The notes under the pieces were generated by a model. The model was given only the letters and a program-made list of their open reading frames with translations, was not told where the DNA came from and made no database searches. Shown here piece by piece: positions 48,032 to 57,785 of a stretch of 64,000 bases of DNA (positions are counted from its first letter, which is position 1; the number at the start of each line of letters is the position of its first letter). Origin of the DNA: Actinomadura chibensis NBRC 106107 (GTDB taxonomy: Bacteria > Actinomycetota > Actinomycetes > Streptosporangiales > Streptosporangiaceae); the NCBI RefSeq assembly GCF_001552135.1, contig NZ_BCQP01000043.1:1-64000 (forward strand), read 5' to 3'. A program made the position numbers and the translations under genes.

Positions 48032-50128
48032 ATGACCGGACCGCATGTCGACCCCCAGTTCGGTGACGAGGAGTTGGGCGCCGCCGAACGACAACTGCTG
48101 CACGCCGCCGTCACCGGCACGCTGGTTGACCTGCGTACCGGCGATGTTCAGCGGGACGATCCCGCCCACGCGGCCGCCTGGGGGGCTGAGCGGACCGTGC
48201 GGGCCGGCGTGCTGATCGCTCTGCTCACCGGGCGACACACCACCGAGGGCGGCCGGATCCGGGCGGTGAAACTGCGTGGCGCCCTCATCACCGGCGAACT
48301 GGACCTGGAGGCGGTCGAGCTGGCCTGTCCGTTGCTGTTGGCCGACTGCCGTTTCGAGCAACCGGTTAACCTGTGCGGGGCCTCCGCGCCCGCGATCCGC
48401 CTGCCCGGCTGCCAGGTGCCCACGCTGGCCGCCGACCAGCTGTGCACCACCGGCGACCTCGTCCTCGATGGCCTCACCGCTGAGGGGGCCGTCACTCTGG
48501 GCGGTGCCCGTATCGGTGGGAGCCTGTCGTTGAAGGCGGCCCACTTGACCAATCCGGGCGGCCATGCGCTGCGGGCGGACGCGCTCACCGTCACCGAGAA
48601 CATGTGGTGCCGGGACGGCTTCACCGCCACCGGCGAAATCCACATCCCCGGCACCCGCATCGGTGGCCGACTCTCCTTGGTCGGCGCGCGGTTGTCCAAC
48701 CCGGGCGGGCATGCTCTGACCGCTGACGGCCTCACCGTCGAACACAATCTGGACGGCCGAGACGGATTCACGGTCCACGGGGAGGTTCACCTGCGCGGTG
48801 CCGCGATCGGCGGCACCCTGGACCTCACCCAGGCTCGGCTCAACGCCCCCGGCACCGATGCGCTGGCGGCCGCCAGGCTCACGGTCGGCCATGACATGTT
48901 CTGCCGTGACCTGTCCGTCAACGGCGAGATACGTCTGCCCGGCGCCCGCATCGGTGGCCGACTCGACCTGGGGCACGCGCACCTGACCAACCCGGGTGGC
49001 ACCGCGCTGACCGCCGATCGACTCACCGTCGACGACGGCGTGCTGGGCGAGGGACTCACCACGGACGGGCAAGTACGCCTTCCCGGCGCGCGCGTCGGCG
49101 GGGTGCTGGTGCTGGCCGGCGCCCACCTGACCAACCCCGGCGGGCAGGCGCTGAACGCCGACGGTCTCGTCGCGGACGGGGACGTTCACGCCACCGACGG
49201 GTTCACCGCCGAGGGAGAAGTCCGGCTGGTCGGCGCCCGCGTCGGCGGCCTGCTCTCCTTCGAAGCCGCCACGCTGATCAACCCGGGCCGTTGGGCGCTG
49301 TACGCCTTCCGACTGTCGGCCGGTGGTGGCCTGCACTGCCGGGGAGGGTTCAGGGCAGAAGGAGAACTGCTGCTGGCCGGGGCCCGCATCGACGGCTACT
49401 TCGACCTGTCCGATTCCATCCTCACCAAGCCGGGCCGCCAGGCCCTGGATTTCGAGGGAGCCACCGCACTAGCCCTGGTGCTGTTGCCTCGCCACCGGCC
49501 CGAGGGTGGTGTGGACCTCACCAACGCCCACGTCGGGATCCTCGAAGATGACCCGACGACCTGGCCCGCCTCGGTCCATCTGCGCGGATTCACCTACGAC
49601 AGTCTTGGCCTGCGCAGTGACAAGGCCGATGTCCGTACCCGGCTCGACTGGCTGGCCCGCGACCCCGACGGCTATGCGGCGCAGCTCTACGATCAGCTCG
49701 CCGCCGCCTACCGGCGTGCCGGAGAGGAGCAAGCGGCCCGCGATGTCGCGGTCGCCGCGCAGCGGCGACGCCGCGTAACGCTCAACCCGGCGGGCAAGGC
49801 GGTGAACTGGCTGCTGTTCCTGACCGTTGGCTACGGCTACCGCACCTGGCTGGCCGCCGTCTGGCTGCTCGGCCTGCTCGTACTCGGCACCTGGATCTTC
49901 AACGACGCCCACCCCCACGACCTGACACCCGTCGACGCCAACACTTCGGGATTCAACGCACTCGGTTACACCCTCGATGTCCTGTTGCCGATCGTGGACC
50001 TCGGCCAGCAGAGGGCCTGGCGGGCCCACGGTGCCGCCATGTACTGGTCCTGGGCGTTCATCACGGCCGGATGGGTGCTCACCACCGCCGTGGTCGCCGG
50101 CCTGACCGGCCTCCTCAAACGCCAATAG
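48032..50128 (+). CDS. Beta-solenoid repeat protein with C-terminal membrane domain
   Basis: A 698-residue protein. From about residue 158 to 500 it has seven tandem repeats of 48-49 residues. Each reads roughly GARIGGxLxLxxAxLTNPGG, then ALxADxLTV, then GFTAxGEVRLP. This pattern predicts a right-handed beta-helix. After it come a helical segment ([24 protein letters not shown]) and three hydrophobic segments (about 590-615, 640-655, 665-690), a membrane anchor. Homologues in Streptomyces are often labelled membrane-associated oxidoreductase, but no redox motif is visible. Ribosome site GGAG is upstream. Its role is unknown. Confidence 0.8.
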   Translation: MTGPHVDPQFGDEELGAAERQLLHAAVTGTLVDLRTGDVQRDDPAHAAAWGAERTVRAGVLIALLTGRHTTEGGRIRAVKLRGALITGELDLEAVELACPLLLADCRFEQPVNLCGASAPAIRLPGCQVPTLAADQLCTTGDLVLDGLTAEGAVTLGGARIGGSLSLKAAHLTNPGGHALRADALTVTENMWCRDGFTATGEIHIPGTRIGGRLSLVGARLSNPGGHALTADGLTVEHNLDGRDGFTVHGEVHLRGAAIGGTLDLTQARLNAPGTDALAAARLTVGHDMFCRDLSVNGEIRLPGARIGGRLDLGHAHLTNPGGTALTADRLTVDDGVLGEGLTTDGQVRLPGARVGGVLVLAGAHLTNPGGQALNADGLVADGDVHATDGFTAEGEVRLVGARVGGLLSFEAATLINPGRWALYAFRLSAGGGLHCRGGFRAEGELLLAGARIDGYFDLSDSILTKPGRQALDFEGATALALVLLPRHRPEGGVDLTNAHVGILEDDPTTWPASVHLRGFTYDSLGLRSDKADVRTRLDWLARDPDGYAAQLYDQLAAAYRRAGEEQAARDVAVAAQRRRRVTLNPAGKAVNWLLFLTVGYGYRTWLAAVWLLGLLVLGTWIFNDAHPHDLTPVDANTSGFNALGYTLDVLLPIVDLGQQRAWRAHGAAMYWSWAFITAGWVLTTAVVAGLTGLLKRQ

Positions 50129-50205
50129 CCACCGCCGCAGCAACCACTCGGGCCAAAGTAAGCAGGCCAGGCACCCAGCAAACCGGACACTTTCTCGGTT
50201 CATCC

Positions 50206-50396
50206 AGGTGGGGGGTGGTGGGTTGCGTGGGACTCGAACCCACAACCTACGGATTAAAAGTCTGAAATTGTCGTGTCGAAACGGGTTTCACGGTGTCATT
50301 GTATGCCGAATTGTCCGCATCTCGCCCGATTTCCCTGCCGTCAAATGTTGCTGCATGCCGATTCGTTTCAGAACCGCCGAGCTGACAACGAGCCGC
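50206..50396 (-). repeat. tRNA-Lys(TTT) 3'-half repeat, copy B
   Basis: The minus strand reads GACTTTTAATCCGTAGG, then a T-arm with GGTTCGAGTCC, then the acceptor strand GCAACCC and ACCA. This is the anticodon loop to 3' end of a tRNA-Lys(TTT). The D-arm and 5' acceptor are absent. The far end (50370-50393) carries GAACCGCCGAGCTGACAACGAGCCG, shared with copies A and C. Confidence 0.75.
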
Positions 50397-50859
50397 CATG
50401 GCTGTTGTTGATCGCGTGGCTTGTTCGACGGTGGCCTCGCCTGACCTGTACGGACGGAGTTTCGGTAGGTACAGGGTGCGCGCCCCGCAGGTTCCCGCAG
50501 CGCAGCCCGCGTCATGTAGATCGAGGTCTTCCTTGAGCACACCGCAGACCACCGGTTGTGCCCGCTGTCCACCGTGATCAACGATCACGGGCCCGGCCGC
50601 CACATCCCCGCGGCGGCCGGTCGGCACACCTTTATTGACCGCTGCGGCGAGGTGCAGCGTCCTTGTCGCGCAGGTCGGGGACCTCGTCGGCGGAGCTGTG
50701 TGGTTTGAAAGAGTTCGAGAGCGGCCAGATGCTGGTCGGTGCCCTGGGACGGGCTCGGGGTGGGCCCGTTCGTACTTCCATGGTTCGGTCGGGGGAGCTG
50801 CCGAGGTACTAACATGATGCTTGACCTGCGTGGACGTAGCCTTTCGGCATGCGCAAGGC
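50397..50859. other. Gene-poor spacer downstream of the NTPase, with an inverted repeat
   Basis: No convincing reading frame is seen on either strand. A near-perfect inverted repeat, CCGTGATC-AAC-GATCACGG, sits at 50572-50590 and could be a terminator stem or the end of a lost element. Confidence 0.45.
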
Positions 50860-52968
50860 TTACCGTTGGCGGTCGATGCACTGGGTGATCTCGTCGATGG
50901 CCGGGCCCCAGTGGTCCCAGACGTCCTGGATCAGACGCTGGCCGTCGATCGCCTTGCCGCTGAAGCGGTACGGCTCGTGCTTCTTGCGCAGATAGATCAT
51001 CTGACCGTCCAGGCGCGCGATGCCGCGGGTCTGTAGGACTTGGACAGCGGCCTGGAAGTCGGTGCCCTTGAGGGCCTGACGTCCTCGCAGCTTGTGGATG
51101 AAGGTCCCGCGCTCGCCTCGGTGACCGTGCGCACGGGTGAGGTTCATGAACATATTTAGGAACCGGACCGCACGGTCATTGGCGTTGATCTTGTGAGGAA
51201 GTTCCAACGTCGCTCTGTAGCCGACCCAGGGATAGTGCAGCGTCGTGCCCTCGGGGACCCGCAGTTCGAAGGTCCCATTCCGCGGCTCCCTGGTGATCAT
51301 GTGAGGAAGGTCGAGGCCGGGGTTCACCACCTCGATCGTCACCATGCCGTCGCTGCCGCCGTTATCGGCTGCCGGCCCCACGCGATGAGCGAACTCAACC
51401 GCCATCCCCTTGATGGTTAGGGTACTGCAGTGGAGGAAGACGTCGGGGCCGAGCACGACCGGGGTTCGGCGCGCGGGGATCTCCAGCGTTGCCGAGGTCG
51501 AGACAGTCAGGTTTTCCACCGGGCCATGCAGGTGCAAGACCTGCTCGGTCTCGGGGATCATTGTGAAGGTCTTCTCGTAGGGTGCGTCCGCCTTCTGGAG
51601 GCTCATGGTGACCTCGTAGTAGCCGTCGTCGGTTTCGATCGCGGTCACCGTCGCCAGGGCTCCGCTGAATTCACCGGCGGTGATCGAGGCGTGCAGGGCC
51701 GCAAACGCCCAGTCGTCGATCATCGGGTCATCCTGGAGGGCAACCAGGTCAAACAGCAGACTGGAGTTGTTGCCGATCTCGATCAGGCGCTGGCCATTGA
51801 TGAGCGACCCGAGGAGCTGGGAGGCGGTGTAGGCGGCAAAAACCGTGCTGGCCCAGCGGCCCTCGTTGCGGAAGGGGTGGTCGGCCACGAACGAGCGGAT
51901 CTTCTCCCGATATTCGCGGCGGATCTTGAGGTCGGTGATGTGCGCCAGGTCGGGTTCCGGCCCGTTCTCCAGGTCGTGACACAGCCACCGCAGCTGCTCG
52001 TCGGGAGGGTAGACCACGGCGGGGTCCAGGCCGATTTCGTCGGCCAGCTTGGCCATCTTGTCCTGATCCCGCTTCAGCAGATCCTCCAGGACGCGCTGCA
52101 GTTCGATAAGACGGTCAGTGCCCTGGCCCGTCGAGCCGAAGTTCTGCGCGAGCGCGTAATGGTTGTCCTCGCGCAGCAGCACCGCCGCCACCGCGTCAAG
52201 GACTGGGGGATAGCCTGCGAACGTCTCGGCGTCCTGGCCGGACACCGACCCGGCCACCGAGTCCAAGACCGCATCCCGGGCCGCCCGGTAGTAGGTGCCC
52301 TCCAGCGTGGTCGACCCCGACCGCCGACTCACCACGCCATCGACGTAGGCGCAGCGCTCCTGCGGTCCGAAGTGGGAAATCTCCAGCCAGGCGGTTTCAA
52401 CATCCGCATCAGCCAGATCAAACCAGACCTCATCGAGGGTACGCTCCCGGCCGAACAGCACAAACCGGCAGCCGTGTTGATGTGCGGTCGCGATCGACTC
52501 CACGAAATCGGCCCAGGAGGTTCCCGACACCAGGGCCCGAGCCTCATCCAACGAGTCGATCAGGATCATCGGGCTAGATTGCTGCGCCAGCGTCCCCGGT
52601 ACGTCTGCGGAACCGAGATACTGCCCAAGGACATAGAACAGCGACGTGCCACTGACGGCCTTGTCCTGCTCCAACTTCCACAGTGGTGCCCCCAGCCGGT
52701 ACGACAGTTCCTCGGCCGTGCGGCTTTTGCCAGCCGCGCCGCGCGCGGAGACCAGGACCACCGGTGCCTCAAGCCCGCCGGGCCCCAGATACTCCTCCCG
52801 TAGCACCATGGTCGGAGGGACGAAGAGAGGCCCGCCATCGGCAACCTTGAATGCAGCCTGCGGGACGCCGGAGAAGCCCACCCTTCCCAGCGCCGTGACG
52901 AGCTTGGGGAACGAAAGCTGCGTGTCCACCGAGCAATTCCATCGGCTCACCCACCGGGAAGCAAGCAC
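50860..52968 (-). CDS. P-loop NTPase of unknown function, in a repeat-bounded cassette
   Basis: A 702-residue protein. Walker A is ARGAAGKS (75-82) and Walker B PMILIDSLDE (133-142). An arginine-rich sensor stretch follows (CRFVLFGRERTLDEVWFDL). This resembles AAA/STAND ATPases used in bacterial immunity, but no effector domain is recognised at the N-terminus, which is only about 65 residues. The C-terminal 300 residues are beta-rich, ending in a helical part (DGQRLIQDVWDHWGPAIDEI). Codon use is less GC3-biased than in the central island. Tandem repeats B and C flank the gene within 0.5 kb on one side and 0.1 kb on the other. Confidence 0.75.
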   Translation of the reverse strand: MLASRWVSRWNCSVDTQLSFPKLVTALGRVGFSGVPQAAFKVADGGPLFVPPTMVLREEYLGPGGLEAPVVLVSARGAAGKSRTAEELSYRLGAPLWKLEQDKAVSGTSLFYVLGQYLGSADVPGTLAQQSSPMILIDSLDEARALVSGTSWADFVESIATAHQHGCRFVLFGRERTLDEVWFDLADADVETAWLEISHFGPQERCAYVDGVVSRRSGSTTLEGTYYRAARDAVLDSVAGSVSGQDAETFAGYPPVLDAVAAVLLREDNHYALAQNFGSTGQGTDRLIELQRVLEDLLKRDQDKMAKLADEIGLDPAVVYPPDEQLRWLCHDLENGPEPDLAHITDLKIRREYREKIRSFVADHPFRNEGRWASTVFAAYTASQLLGSLINGQRLIEIGNNSSLLFDLVALQDDPMIDDWAFAALHASITAGEFSGALATVTAIETDDGYYEVTMSLQKADAPYEKTFTMIPETEQVLHLHGPVENLTVSTSATLEIPARRTPVVLGPDVFLHCSTLTIKGMAVEFAHRVGPAADNGGSDGMVTIEVVNPGLDLPHMITREPRNGTFELRVPEGTTLHYPWVGYRATLELPHKINANDRAVRFLNMFMNLTRAHGHRGERGTFIHKLRGRQALKGTDFQAAVQVLQTRGIARLDGQMIYLRKKHEPYRFSGKAIDGQRLIQDVWDHWGPAIDEITQCIDRQR

Positions 52969-53025
52969 GTATCCATCCCCAAAACCGCACTACCGCCAGC
53001 GGTACCACGTCGACCCTGGTCAGTC

Positions 53026-53199
53026 GGGGCGGGTTGCGTGGGACTCGAACACGCAACCTACGGATCAAGAGCGCTTCCGACGTAGCAGCCCGACAGGTCC
53101 AATGCCGTGCTGCGCCGCTTTGTCCGCATCCACCCCGTTGCGGTGCAGCCCGATGTCGCAGCGTCCCGTTCCCGAAACCGCCGAGCCGACAACGAACCG
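53026..53199 (-). repeat. tRNA 3'-half repeat, copy C
   Basis: The minus strand carries TTGATCCGTAGGTTG, a T-arm with one changed stem (GCGTGTTCGAGTCC) and GCAACCC. The other end (53172-53199) has GAAACCGCCGAGCCGACAACG. It is in the same orientation as A and B, and most like B in the central TGTCCGCATC block. Confidence 0.7.
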
Positions 53200-53305
53200 A
53201 CATGCTGTCGCCGCGGCCCATCCATGAACATGTATCGATCATCGGGACGGTACAGACGGCCCAGCCGAACTGGCCGAGCGATTGGGGCGGTGACTCGGTG
53301 GTCTC

Positions 53306-56300
53306 TCAACTAGCTGGCCTTGGGGGAAACCCGAGTGGTGGTTCGGGCTTATCGAGCACCCTGACTTCACGCCACATGTGCGCGAAGGTCTGATGCACGT
53401 CATGGATCCAGGAAGGCACCGAGCGCCAGTCGACGGTCACTTCGCGCTCGCCCCAGGCGACCTGCATGATCTGACGGTCTTCGGCGAAGTCGTCAACCAG
53501 GTCACGGCGGAGGAACAGCAGGTGTCCGCGCCACGGTTCTTCCGTGCGGAAGGTTGCTGAGGCGCATCTACCGTCGAAGCCGACGAGATCCAGGGTGCCG
53601 GGGAGCTGACGAAGTCGGAATCGGTCTGCGAACTCGAAGGACGCCACGTCGTAGGACCGCTCTAGGGCGGTCGGTGACTCTCCTTCGCCGGTCGCTAGTG
53701 TTACGGCCAACTGACCCAGCGCGATGCCCTCGCCTTGCTGGCGGTGACGCAACGTCGGACGCGAGTAGGCGTCATCTTCGTCGAAGTGCACCGCGAACCT
53801 TGGGCTCCAGGGCATCTCTCCTGCGAACACGCCCCGGATTGCCGGGAGTTCGGGGAAGAAATGATTACCGAGGTAGTCGAGCCCGCGGGCGAGGTCACGC
53901 GCGGGATCCACATCCGCCGGGTCCAGCAAGAGGGTGCGGAAGAATGCGAATACCGCTCGTCCCTCACGTCGATGCTGCAGAAACCCCTCGACCAGTAGCC
54001 AACCCCCAGTGACGCCGTGGATTTCTTCCGGCGACCACAGCTCCGCTGGCACGTTCACGGCACCGGTCCGGAGCCAAACCTCGTTGTCTATTGGGCTGGT
54101 GGGGGCCCACGCTGGAAGCTGGATGGTCGCCGCTGGTGGCTCAATAGGAAAGGTCGGGTCGATGTCGGGTTGCACGTGACGCCCGCCTCCGACGCACCAC
54201 CGATCCCGGTTACGCCCTGCGTCTGCGAGACGGCCGACGAGTTCGTAGTAGGCGATCCAGCCGTATTTCTTGCCGTAGCGCTCCACCTTCGCGCGGGCAC
54301 GCCCGAACCGGCTCGAGTCTTCGGCAATTGCCCGGTCGATGTCGCCTAGCAACGCAGTACGCCATCCCAGTTCCCAGACGCGGGCCATGACCTCGCCGCG
54401 GGCGCGACGGAAGTCAACGTGGTCGAAGTCGTAGTTTCCTCTGTCCTCGAATGCGGACCCGATCACGTAGTTCTCGAAGTCCATGCCGAAGGTGCTAACG
54501 CTTTCCTTGGCGTTCGGGTCGTCGTCGGCCATCACCGATGCAGGCGGTTTGGTCGCAAACGTCAGCACGAATGGATCGCACCTGCTGGGGACCGCACCCG
54601 GGTGCAAGGTTCCGGCGAGCTCGTAGGTCGCCCGTACGTAGCTGCGCAGCAGCTCATGGGAAGTTGGGGTTGACCCGCCGGTGAGGAAGTGGTCGTGTAG
54701 TTCGACGAGCCATCCGGCGAGCGCGCGCTCGAACGGCCCACCGGGATCTGGCATCTGGTGGGCACTGGCGGCACCGAATGCGGCTCCGACGACGCGTTCG
54801 ACAACGTAGGGGTCGTCCACATCGAGCATCTGGGTAGCGAGATCGAACAGTAGTTTCGGCTCGGGGCGGCCGTAGCGCTGCAGTGCCTTCGTCGCTAGAT
54901 CCCGCACGTCGTGATTGGTGGATGTCAGCAGCCACGCCATCGCGAGCGCGTCCAAATCGTCGCTGTCGTGGCGGTCCAGGGTTTCGCTCCAGCGCCTGGT
55001 CGCTTGTTGGATGTCGTCCACGATGTCGTCCTGGAGCGGGTTACCGGTGCGATGGCGGACCCATTCGGTCCATCTGCGGTCACGTTCCGGTAGCGGCACC
55101 AGGCGAAGGATCCGGTCGAGAAAGTTGGCGTTCAGCCGGTGCGCCGGGGATCTGCGGATCTCCCAGAGTCGGTCGAACGGATGTCGGCGCCCGTACCCGC
55201 GAGGCTCAGGGGGCCGCCAGTCCGTGGTGGTGAGCAACGTCGCGAGTTCATCGACCGTACCGTCATCGAGAAATCCAGACTCTGAGTTGAGTTCCTGCGC
55301 GAGCGCCCACGACCGATGCTGTTCCGGGGCGAGGCGCCAGAGATGGTGCGTGGTGAACCGGCGGGGCACCAGCCCGACGAGGTTGATGGCGACGTCCTCG
55401 CCAAGGGGGTGGCCGCCTTCGCCGAGGAGGGACTTCCACAAGGTCGGTTCCGCGAGTCGCTCCTCCGTCTCGGCACGGGTCATCTGCTCAAGGAACGCGT
55501 CGGCGATGAGATACCCGGCGAAGCGATCGAACAGGATTCCGGTCTGAGTGTCGTCACCTCCGTCGACCTCCTCGCGGAAGAGGACCCCTTCCTCTTCTAG
55601 ACGCCGGAACAGGCTCTCGTCCCAGTTGCTCTCGTTCGCGTCGAGGACCGCCTTGGCCTCATCGGACGGGAGTCGGCGGACGCGGCGCGTCCACATCCGC
55701 ATGGCTAGCGTGGCGAGGCGCCGCTTGATCTGGTCAGCGGGCACCGTCCTACGGGCGGGGTCTTGGGCAAGTCGCTGGGTCACGCCGTGGCGGTAGCGCT
55801 CGAACACGCCGACCAGGGAGGTTGGGAGTTTCTCGGCCCCCACCGGCTCCTTCCGATCGTGGTTTGCTGCTTCGCAGTACATGCGGAGGAACAGCGGGTT
55901 GCGGAACATCCTGATCGGTAGCCAGGTATCAGTAGTGTTGATCAGGTAGTCATTGAAGTAGGCCTGAACAAGGTCTCTGGCTTCGGACTGGTACCACTCG
56001 AGCTCCATGATCGTGGCCGTGTCCGGGACGACATGAGCTGCGAGTACCTCGCGGAGAGTGACGATCACCATCACGTTCGGGTAGTCGCCAAGTGCCGGTG
56101 CCAGCTCAGCGAGGAGCACACGCCACTGCGAAGGCCGCTCGGCTTCGTTCAGCCCATCGATGATTAGGGGAATCCGGAAGCCAGCACGGGCGCCAGCTGA
56201 GTTCAGCGCCTCCAAGAGGTCGTCGAAGCGCTCGACCCTCAGCCCAGCGATCCGTCGTGCCAGGTCATTGAGGTTTCCACCGGCTTGCAGGTGTCCGCCT

Positions 56301-57364
56301 TGGATAAATACCCCAGCTGTTGGCCGGTCAGCCGGAGCGGTCAACTGGGCGGCTAGATGCGTTTTGCCTTGCCCGGCAGCGGCGACGACTGCGATCAATG
56401 GGGCCTGGGCGTCCGTTTGCGTATCCCGCAGCCATTGGACGACGTCACGGATCTCCGCACCGAGCCCGGTAACGGCCAGAGACACCGGCAGGCGCCGTCT
56501 TCGTAGTTCGAGCACGAAGCGGCGAAGAGCGCGCGGTGATGTGGCGGGTGGCTGGAGGTCGGCGATACGCTCACGAACCTCGTTCGGCCGGAGGCTTCGT
56601 CCGGCATCGATGATCGCCCGCAGGTCGCGGACAAACCGGTCCAGGTCATCGGCGATTTCTTCGGCGTTGGCACGCACGTCGTCGCTGATGCCGGCGAGAG
56701 CGTCCCGGAGCGCGCCCGTTCGGAAGTTGATGCCCTCGGCGCGCTCATACAGCCAGCCGAACGATGCAGGACGCAGGAGAAGCCGGTCGATCCGATCTTC
56801 CACATGATGGGAGGTATGCAGCCGTGGCACCCACCGGGCCTCGACCGGTGCTACAGAACGCTTATGGGCCCTCGCAAGCGTGTCCGGGGCTAGGACGAGT
56901 TCCCCGAAGAAAGTGGAGCGGAGTTCGTCATACCCGGAGAGTTCAGCGTCGAAGTTCTCCGCAGCCCACAGTTTCGTGGAAATGCCCCGGGCGGGGCCAA
57001 GGCCATCGATCCACTCCTCGTCCTTTTTTGCCGGACGCTGAGGAAGGCATAGCACGAAGTCGGTCAGCCCGCCGACGTAATTGATCGCCTTATCGACAGA
57101 GTCCTCGATCTGTTTGCGTTGGCCCGCCGTAAACTCGTGATCTTTGGCGAGGATGAACCATTTGCACGACCAGCCCCATATTCGGCCCGGATCCCCGAGT
57201 GTTCCGGAGTGCTCGATCCGCAGGTAGAACTCGACACCGGGCTGATTGCGTCGTTCTCGGAGAGTGCCCAGCCCTCCGTAGCGGCGGGACACGATCGCCC
57301 GGGTGAGCACCTCGAAGTTCTTGTCGGCGGCGCCAGGAAGGCGCTCCAGATCAGTCAGATCCAC
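53306..57364 (-). CDS. Nuclease-STAND NTPase, Avs-like
   Basis: A 1352-residue protein counted from GTG 57364, which overlaps the upstream gene by 14 bp; ATG 57448 is also in frame. Residues about 15-160 resemble a Mrr/Cap4-type nuclease: FEVLTRAIV, then GVEFYLRI (E45) and WGWSCKWF (K68 of the S-x-K motif). The NTPase has Walker A AAAGQGKT (328-335) and Walker B PLIIDGLNEAER (399-410). The remaining 900 residues are helical and probably form the sensor, with no clean repeat visible. Avs (AVAST) proteins share this order of nuclease, STAND ATPase and phage-protein sensor. It is translationally coupled to a small protein and a radical SAM enzyme. Lower G+C suggests transfer. Confidence 0.8.
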   Translation of the reverse strand: MDLTDLERLPGAADKNFEVLTRAIVSRRYGGLGTLRERRNQPGVEFYLRIEHSGTLGDPGRIWGWSCKWFILAKDHEFTAGQRKQIEDSVDKAINYVGGLTDFVLCLPQRPAKKDEEWIDGLGPARGISTKLWAAENFDAELSGYDELRSTFFGELVLAPDTLARAHKRSVAPVEARWVPRLHTSHHVEDRIDRLLLRPASFGWLYERAEGINFRTGALRDALAGISDDVRANAEEIADDLDRFVRDLRAIIDAGRSLRPNEVRERIADLQPPATSPRALRRFVLELRRRRLPVSLAVTGLGAEIRDVVQWLRDTQTDAQAPLIAVVAAAGQGKTHLAAQLTAPADRPTAGVFIQGGHLQAGGNLNDLARRIAGLRVERFDDLLEALNSAGARAGFRIPLIIDGLNEAERPSQWRVLLAELAPALGDYPNVMVIVTLREVLAAHVVPDTATIMELEWYQSEARDLVQAYFNDYLINTTDTWLPIRMFRNPLFLRMYCEAANHDRKEPVGAEKLPTSLVGVFERYRHGVTQRLAQDPARRTVPADQIKRRLATLAMRMWTRRVRRLPSDEAKAVLDANESNWDESLFRRLEEEGVLFREEVDGGDDTQTGILFDRFAGYLIADAFLEQMTRAETEERLAEPTLWKSLLGEGGHPLGEDVAINLVGLVPRRFTTHHLWRLAPEQHRSWALAQELNSESGFLDDGTVDELATLLTTTDWRPPEPRGYGRRHPFDRLWEIRRSPAHRLNANFLDRILRLVPLPERDRRWTEWVRHRTGNPLQDDIVDDIQQATRRWSETLDRHDSDDLDALAMAWLLTSTNHDVRDLATKALQRYGRPEPKLLFDLATQMLDVDDPYVVERVVGAAFGAASAHQMPDPGGPFERALAGWLVELHDHFLTGGSTPTSHELLRSYVRATYELAGTLHPGAVPSRCDPFVLTFATKPPASVMADDDPNAKESVSTFGMDFENYVIGSAFEDRGNYDFDHVDFRRARGEVMARVWELGWRTALLGDIDRAIAEDSSRFGRARAKVERYGKKYGWIAYYELVGRLADAGRNRDRWCVGGGRHVQPDIDPTFPIEPPAATIQLPAWAPTSPIDNEVWLRTGAVNVPAELWSPEEIHGVTGGWLLVEGFLQHRREGRAVFAFFRTLLLDPADVDPARDLARGLDYLGNHFFPELPAIRGVFAGEMPWSPRFAVHFDEDDAYSRPTLRHRQQGEGIALGQLAVTLATGEGESPTALERSYDVASFEFADRFRLRQLPGTLDLVGFDGRCASATFRTEEPWRGHLLFLRRDLVDDFAEDRQIMQVAWGEREVTVDWRSVPSWIHDVHQTFAHMWREVRVLDKPEPPLGFPPRPAS

Positions 57365-57785
57365 CCTCGGCCTCTGCTGCCTGCCTCGGTCGTGGCGTTC
57401 CGTCCTCGTTCCAATCGTGGCGAGAGAACACCTCGACCCGCGCCCCAAGGTGGATGAGGACCTTCAAAAATCCCTGGACTTCAGACTCTTCGGTCCGAAT
57501 GCGAACAGTTGATCCGTTGCGTTCGATCGAGTAGTCGTAGCCGTAAATGTCGACATCGGACCGCCCCATGTCGTAGAGCTCTAGCTTCATCAGCTCATCG
57601 GCGAGGGCGGTGGGCATGCGCTCGTCCTGGCGCCGCCAATCGTTGTCGGGCCACTCGGCCTCGCCTAGGGGCTTCAAAGCCTCCATCCGCTCCATCGCCG
57701 CCTCCGCACCGGCCACCGTCTCAAACGTCCCGATCAGAACCAGATCCATCGAGTGCTCCGAGCCGTAGCTGTGCCAGATCCTCAT
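57351..57785 (-). CDS. Small conserved protein (DUF6375-like)
   Basis: A 144-residue protein starting MRIWHSYGSEHSMDLVLIG. This start pattern (IWxxYGSEHSxxLVxIGxF) recalls the DUF6375 family, as far as I can remember it. The rest is acidic, with a final basic GTPRPRQAAEAE tail. GGGAGG precedes ATG 57785, which overlaps the radical SAM stop (ATGA). The end overlaps the nuclease-STAND gene. No enzymatic motif is visible; it could be a substrate or partner for the radical SAM protein or a regulator of the NTPase. Confidence 0.6.
   Translation of the reverse strand: MRIWHSYGSEHSMDLVLIGTFETVAGAEAAMERMEALKPLGEAEWPDNDWRRQDERMPTALADELMKLELYDMGRSDVDIYGYDYSIERNGSTVRIRTEESEVQGFLKVLIHLGARVEVFSRHDWNEDGTPRPRQAAEAEGGSD

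Noticed and set aside
45824-49336. A single 1170-residue gene for zwf.
   Set aside because: The upstream two-thirds mixes a frameshifted replication-relaxation relic and antisense of the solenoid gene. The G6PDH starts cleanly at 47194.
50206-50270. A complete tRNA-Lys gene.
   Set aside because: Only anticodon loop to 3' end is present; no D-arm or 5' acceptor strand can be found upstream on the minus strand. The same holds for copies A and C.
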